Assembly (NCBI RefSeq): GCF_031626875.1
Contig: NZ_JANDMF010000002.1
Location: forward strand, 124,001-188,000
From: Clostridium sp031626875
GTDB taxonomy: Bacteria > Bacillota > Clostridia > Clostridiales > Clostridiaceae
Reading direction: 5' to 3'
DNA length: 64,000 nucleotides
The first letter of the stretch is position 1. Every line of letters begins with the position of its first letter. The notes beneath the pieces were generated by a model. The model ran no database searches. It was not told where the DNA came from and saw nothing but the letters and a program-made list of their open reading frames with translations. Positions 61,717-64,000 of this stretch are shown here, in pieces. The translations under genes were made by a program, and so were the position numbers.

Positions 61717-62646
61717 ATGAAGAAGAGTAAAATAGGTTTAATTTTATCGTTAGTTTCTTTAATCAGTGTAGGACATGCTATACCTACTATTGCACAAACA
61801 GTTGATACTCCTGAAACACTTAAATCTGATACTGAAACAATTGAACTTAATAATTATGCAAGGCATATAGTTAAAGTAAATAATGAAAAAATGTCTTATA
61901 TCCAATTAGGTAATGTTTATTCTAATAAATCTATAGTTATAATTCATGGTTCAGCTTACTCTGCTTCTGCAATGATACCTTATGGCAAAACTTATGCTAA
62001 GGAAGGATATAATGTTGTATTAGTAGATTTGCCTGGCCATTATGGTGATATATCAAAATCTAGAGATAAATTTAGTGAATTAGGAGATAGTGTTGCAGCT
62101 TTAATTAATAAGCTTGTAAAGCAAAATAAATTAAATAATAAATCTGAAATTCAAGGTTGGTCATTAGGGGGATCTGTTGCTTTAGATATAGCAAGCAGGC
62201 ATCCTAAACATATTAAATCAGTAGGATTAATAGATTCTTCATCCAATTGGTATGGAGTTAATTTAGGTTCTGTAACTGAAGAAACAAGGATAACAGCACT
62301 ATCAACTTTAGTTCAGCAGTTAAAAAGTCAATCTGTAACGCAAGATGTTACAAACACTCTTATTGCAGATATACCTAATGTCATTGCTCCTGTAGAAGCT
62401 TGTAATAGTGACTTTTCAATAGATAAAGTATTAAATATTGATGAACAGATATCTCAAATAAAAGTTCCTGTTTATGATTTTTTTGCTTCTGATGACATAT
62501 TAACAACACTTGATAAGCAAAAAGACATGCTATCTCAAATTAAAGATGGACATCTATATGTTGCAGAAGATTATAACCATTGTGCAGTATTAGAAAATCC
62601 TCAATTAGTTCATGATTCTTTTGTATTAATGCGCAATTTACCTTAA
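61717..62646 (+). CDS. Secreted alpha/beta hydrolase
   Basis: 309 residues with an N-terminal signal peptide (LILSLVSLISVGHAIPTIA) and an alpha/beta-hydrolase fold: oxyanion HGSAYSAS, nucleophile Ser in GWSLGGS, an acidic residue in FFASDD and the catalytic His in EDYNHC. The substrate is unknown; a secreted esterase, lipase or peptidase is possible. AAAGGAG precedes the ATG, and the gene has its own promoter and terminator. There is no sortase signal or lipobox, so release is likely. Confidence 0.88.
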   Translation: MKKSKIGLILSLVSLISVGHAIPTIAQTVDTPETLKSDTETIELNNYARHIVKVNNEKMSYIQLGNVYSNKSIVIIHGSAYSASAMIPYGKTYAKEGYNVVLVDLPGHYGDISKSRDKFSELGDSVAALINKLVKQNKLNNKSEIQGWSLGGSVALDIASRHPKHIKSVGLIDSSSNWYGVNLGSVTEETRITALSTLVQQLKSQSVTQDVTNTLIADIPNVIAPVEACNSDFSIDKVLNIDEQISQIKVPVYDFFASDDILTTLDKQKDMLSQIKDGHLYVAEDYNHCAVLENPQLVHDSFVLMRNLP

Positions 62647-62651
62647 TGAAT

Positions 62652-62693
62652 AAAAAAAGACTTTAATTCTTTATTAAAATTAAAGTCTTTTTT
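62652..62693. terminator. Bidirectional terminator between the hydrolase and pepT
   Basis: AAAAAGACTTTAATT and AATTAAAGTCTTTTT form a 15-bp stem around a 9-base loop. A and T tracts on the two sides allow termination of both convergent genes. Confidence 0.9.
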
Positions 62694-62707
62694 ATATGAT
62701 TTATAAA

Positions 62708-63928
62708 TTAACTATTAGCATATCTCTTTAAGATTTCTACAATTATATTAGTGCAGATATCCATCGCTTCAATAGTAATGTGCTCTGACTCTCCATGGAA
62801 AGCATGGCCTCCAGTTCCTAGGTTAGGACATGGTAATCCATTATAACTAAGTGTTGCACCATCAGTACCACCCCTAATTGGCTCAATTACAGGAGTTACT
62901 CCTAATGATTTCATAGCTTCAGTAGCATTTTCTATTAGGTGGAAACATGGTTTAATATGTTCTAACATATTTTTGTATTGATCTCGTAATTCTACCTCTA
63001 CAGTTCCTTCACCATACTTTTCATTTAATATTTTTTCAACATGCTTCATTGTATCTTTTTTTTCAGCAAATTTTTCACTATTATGATCTCTTAAAAGATA
63101 ATGCATATTTGCTCCAGCAGTATCACCATTTAGTTTTTCTAAATAGTAAAAACCTTCAAATTCTTCTGTATGCTCTGGCCTTTCAGTTGAAGGTAATAAA
63201 GAATTAAATTCACAAGCAACATTTAAAGCATTAATCATAGTATTTTTTGCACTACCAGGATGAACAAGAACACCTTTTATTGTAACATCTGCAACTCCTG
63301 CATTAAAGTTTTCGTAGCTTATTTCTCCTTCTACGCCTCCATCTATTGTATATGCATAATCAGCCCCAAACCCCTTTACATCAAAGTGGTCTGCTCCTCT
63401 TCCTACTTCTTCGTCTGGTGTAAATCCAATGCATATTTTACCATGAGGAATATTTTCAGTTAATATTCTTTCACATGCTGTTAATATTTCTGATATCCCT
63501 GCTTTATCATCTGCACCTAAAAGAGTAGTTCCATCTGTTGTTATAAGAGTTCTTCCTTTTAGGTCCTTTAAACCTGGAAATTTCTGTACAGATAATATAG
63601 TATTGTTTCCTTTTAAAATAACATCCTCACCATTATAATTTTCTATAATTTGTGGATTAACACCTTCTCCACTTGCACTTGGAGCTGTATCCATATGAGA
63701 AATAAGTCCTATACTTGGTCTATCTTCATATCCTTTAGTTGCTGGAATATATCCATAAACATATCCTTTATCATCAACTCTTGTTCCTTCTATTCCAAGC
63801 CCCTTCATCTCTTCAACTAATAACTTTGCTAAATCAAATTGTCTTTTAGTAGTTGGAACTGTATTTGAGCTTTCATCTGAGGTAGTATATACTTTTACAT
63901 ATTTTAACAAACGTTCATAAGCTTTCAT
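62708..63928 (-). CDS. pepT: Peptidase T (tripeptidase)
   Basis: About 406 residues of the M20 zinc peptidase family. Visible are metal and active-site segments SHMDTAPSASGEG, TTLLGADDKAGI, GFTPDEEVGRGADHF, and the dimerisation domain near VHPGSAKNTMINA. It removes the N-terminal residue from tripeptides in the cytoplasm. ATG 63928 is chosen with GGAG 8 bp upstream; the in-frame GTG at 63937 is too close. Expression signals beyond 63928 run towards the window edge. Confidence 0.96.
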   Translation of the reverse strand: MKAYERLLKYVKVYTTSDESSNTVPTTKRQFDLAKLLVEEMKGLGIEGTRVDDKGYVYGYIPATKGYEDRPSIGLISHMDTAPSASGEGVNPQIIENYNGEDVILKGNNTILSVQKFPGLKDLKGRTLITTDGTTLLGADDKAGISEILTACERILTENIPHGKICIGFTPDEEVGRGADHFDVKGFGADYAYTIDGGVEGEISYENFNAGVADVTIKGVLVHPGSAKNTMINALNVACEFNSLLPSTERPEHTEEFEGFYYLEKLNGDTAGANMHYLLRDHNSEKFAEKKDTMKHVEKILNEKYGEGTVEVELRDQYKNMLEHIKPCFHLIENATEAMKSLGVTPVIEPIRGGTDGATLSYNGLPCPNLGTGGHAFHGESEHITIEAMDICTNIIVEILKRYANS

Positions 63929-64000
63929 TTTTGTCACTCCATTTCTAATGTTCTCTATATTTTATATAGTACCACTATTTAAAATAATTTTACATAATTA

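Overview
The window is AT-rich, low-GC Firmicutes DNA with strong GGAGG ribosome binding sites. It carries spore-coat (CotF-type) genes, a glmS ribozyme, an Rnf complex, hybrid-cluster protein and other marks of a strict anaerobe. This points to Clostridium sensu stricto or a close relative; the species cannot be named from what is visible. It reads as ordinary chromosome: I see no insertion sequence, prophage, CRISPR array, rRNA or tRNA.

Left part (1-6.7 kb): a thioredoxin/thioredoxin reductase operon (reductase cut by the window edge) with a CsoR/CstR-type palindrome in its leader, an LtaS-like phosphoglycerol transferase, an EamA transporter, and amtB-glnK behind a terminator/antiterminator leader.

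From 6.8 to 15 kb lies the most coherent accessory block. It encodes flavodoxin, a flavin reductase plus GapN (NADPH-forming glyceraldehyde-3-P dehydrogenase), a flavodiiron NO/O2 reductase, a Crp/Fnr regulator with a cysteine-rich N-terminus, hybrid-cluster protein and the RIC di-iron repair protein. Four of its promoters carry a TGAT-N4-ATCA operator at exactly the same distance from the -10 box (equivalent to -41.5). I read it as a nitrosative/oxidative stress regulon with its own electron supply.

From 15 to 34 kb: glmS with its self-cleaving riboswitch, a lone PTS EIIA, a diguanylate cyclase, an unknown membrane protein, homoserine dehydrogenase, an AI-2E family permease, a ZIP metal transporter, two small CotF-like coat proteins and an SUV3-like RNA helicase. 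Then comes a patatin / DUF5685-like / degenerate J-domain cluster, followed by a YhgE/Pip membrane protein with a probable TetR-type operator.

From 33 to 50.6 kb there is a long minus-strand housekeeping run: (bofC-like)-ruvA-ruvB-queA-tgt-yajC-(TIGR04086)-secD-secF, then a RecJ-derived pseudoenzyme-apt-relA-dtd-MBL hydrolase-hemZ-aspS, and a SanA-like protein.

From 50.6 to 64 kb: nadABC on the plus strand under a palindromic operator, a NusG_II protein and Gx transporter, the convergent rseC-rnfCDGEAB-apbE operon (Rnf complex and its flavinylating enzyme), a secreted alpha/beta hydrolase, and peptidase T. Intrinsic terminators are numerous and unusually clear. Gene functions come from recognising motifs in the translated sequence, not from database searches.
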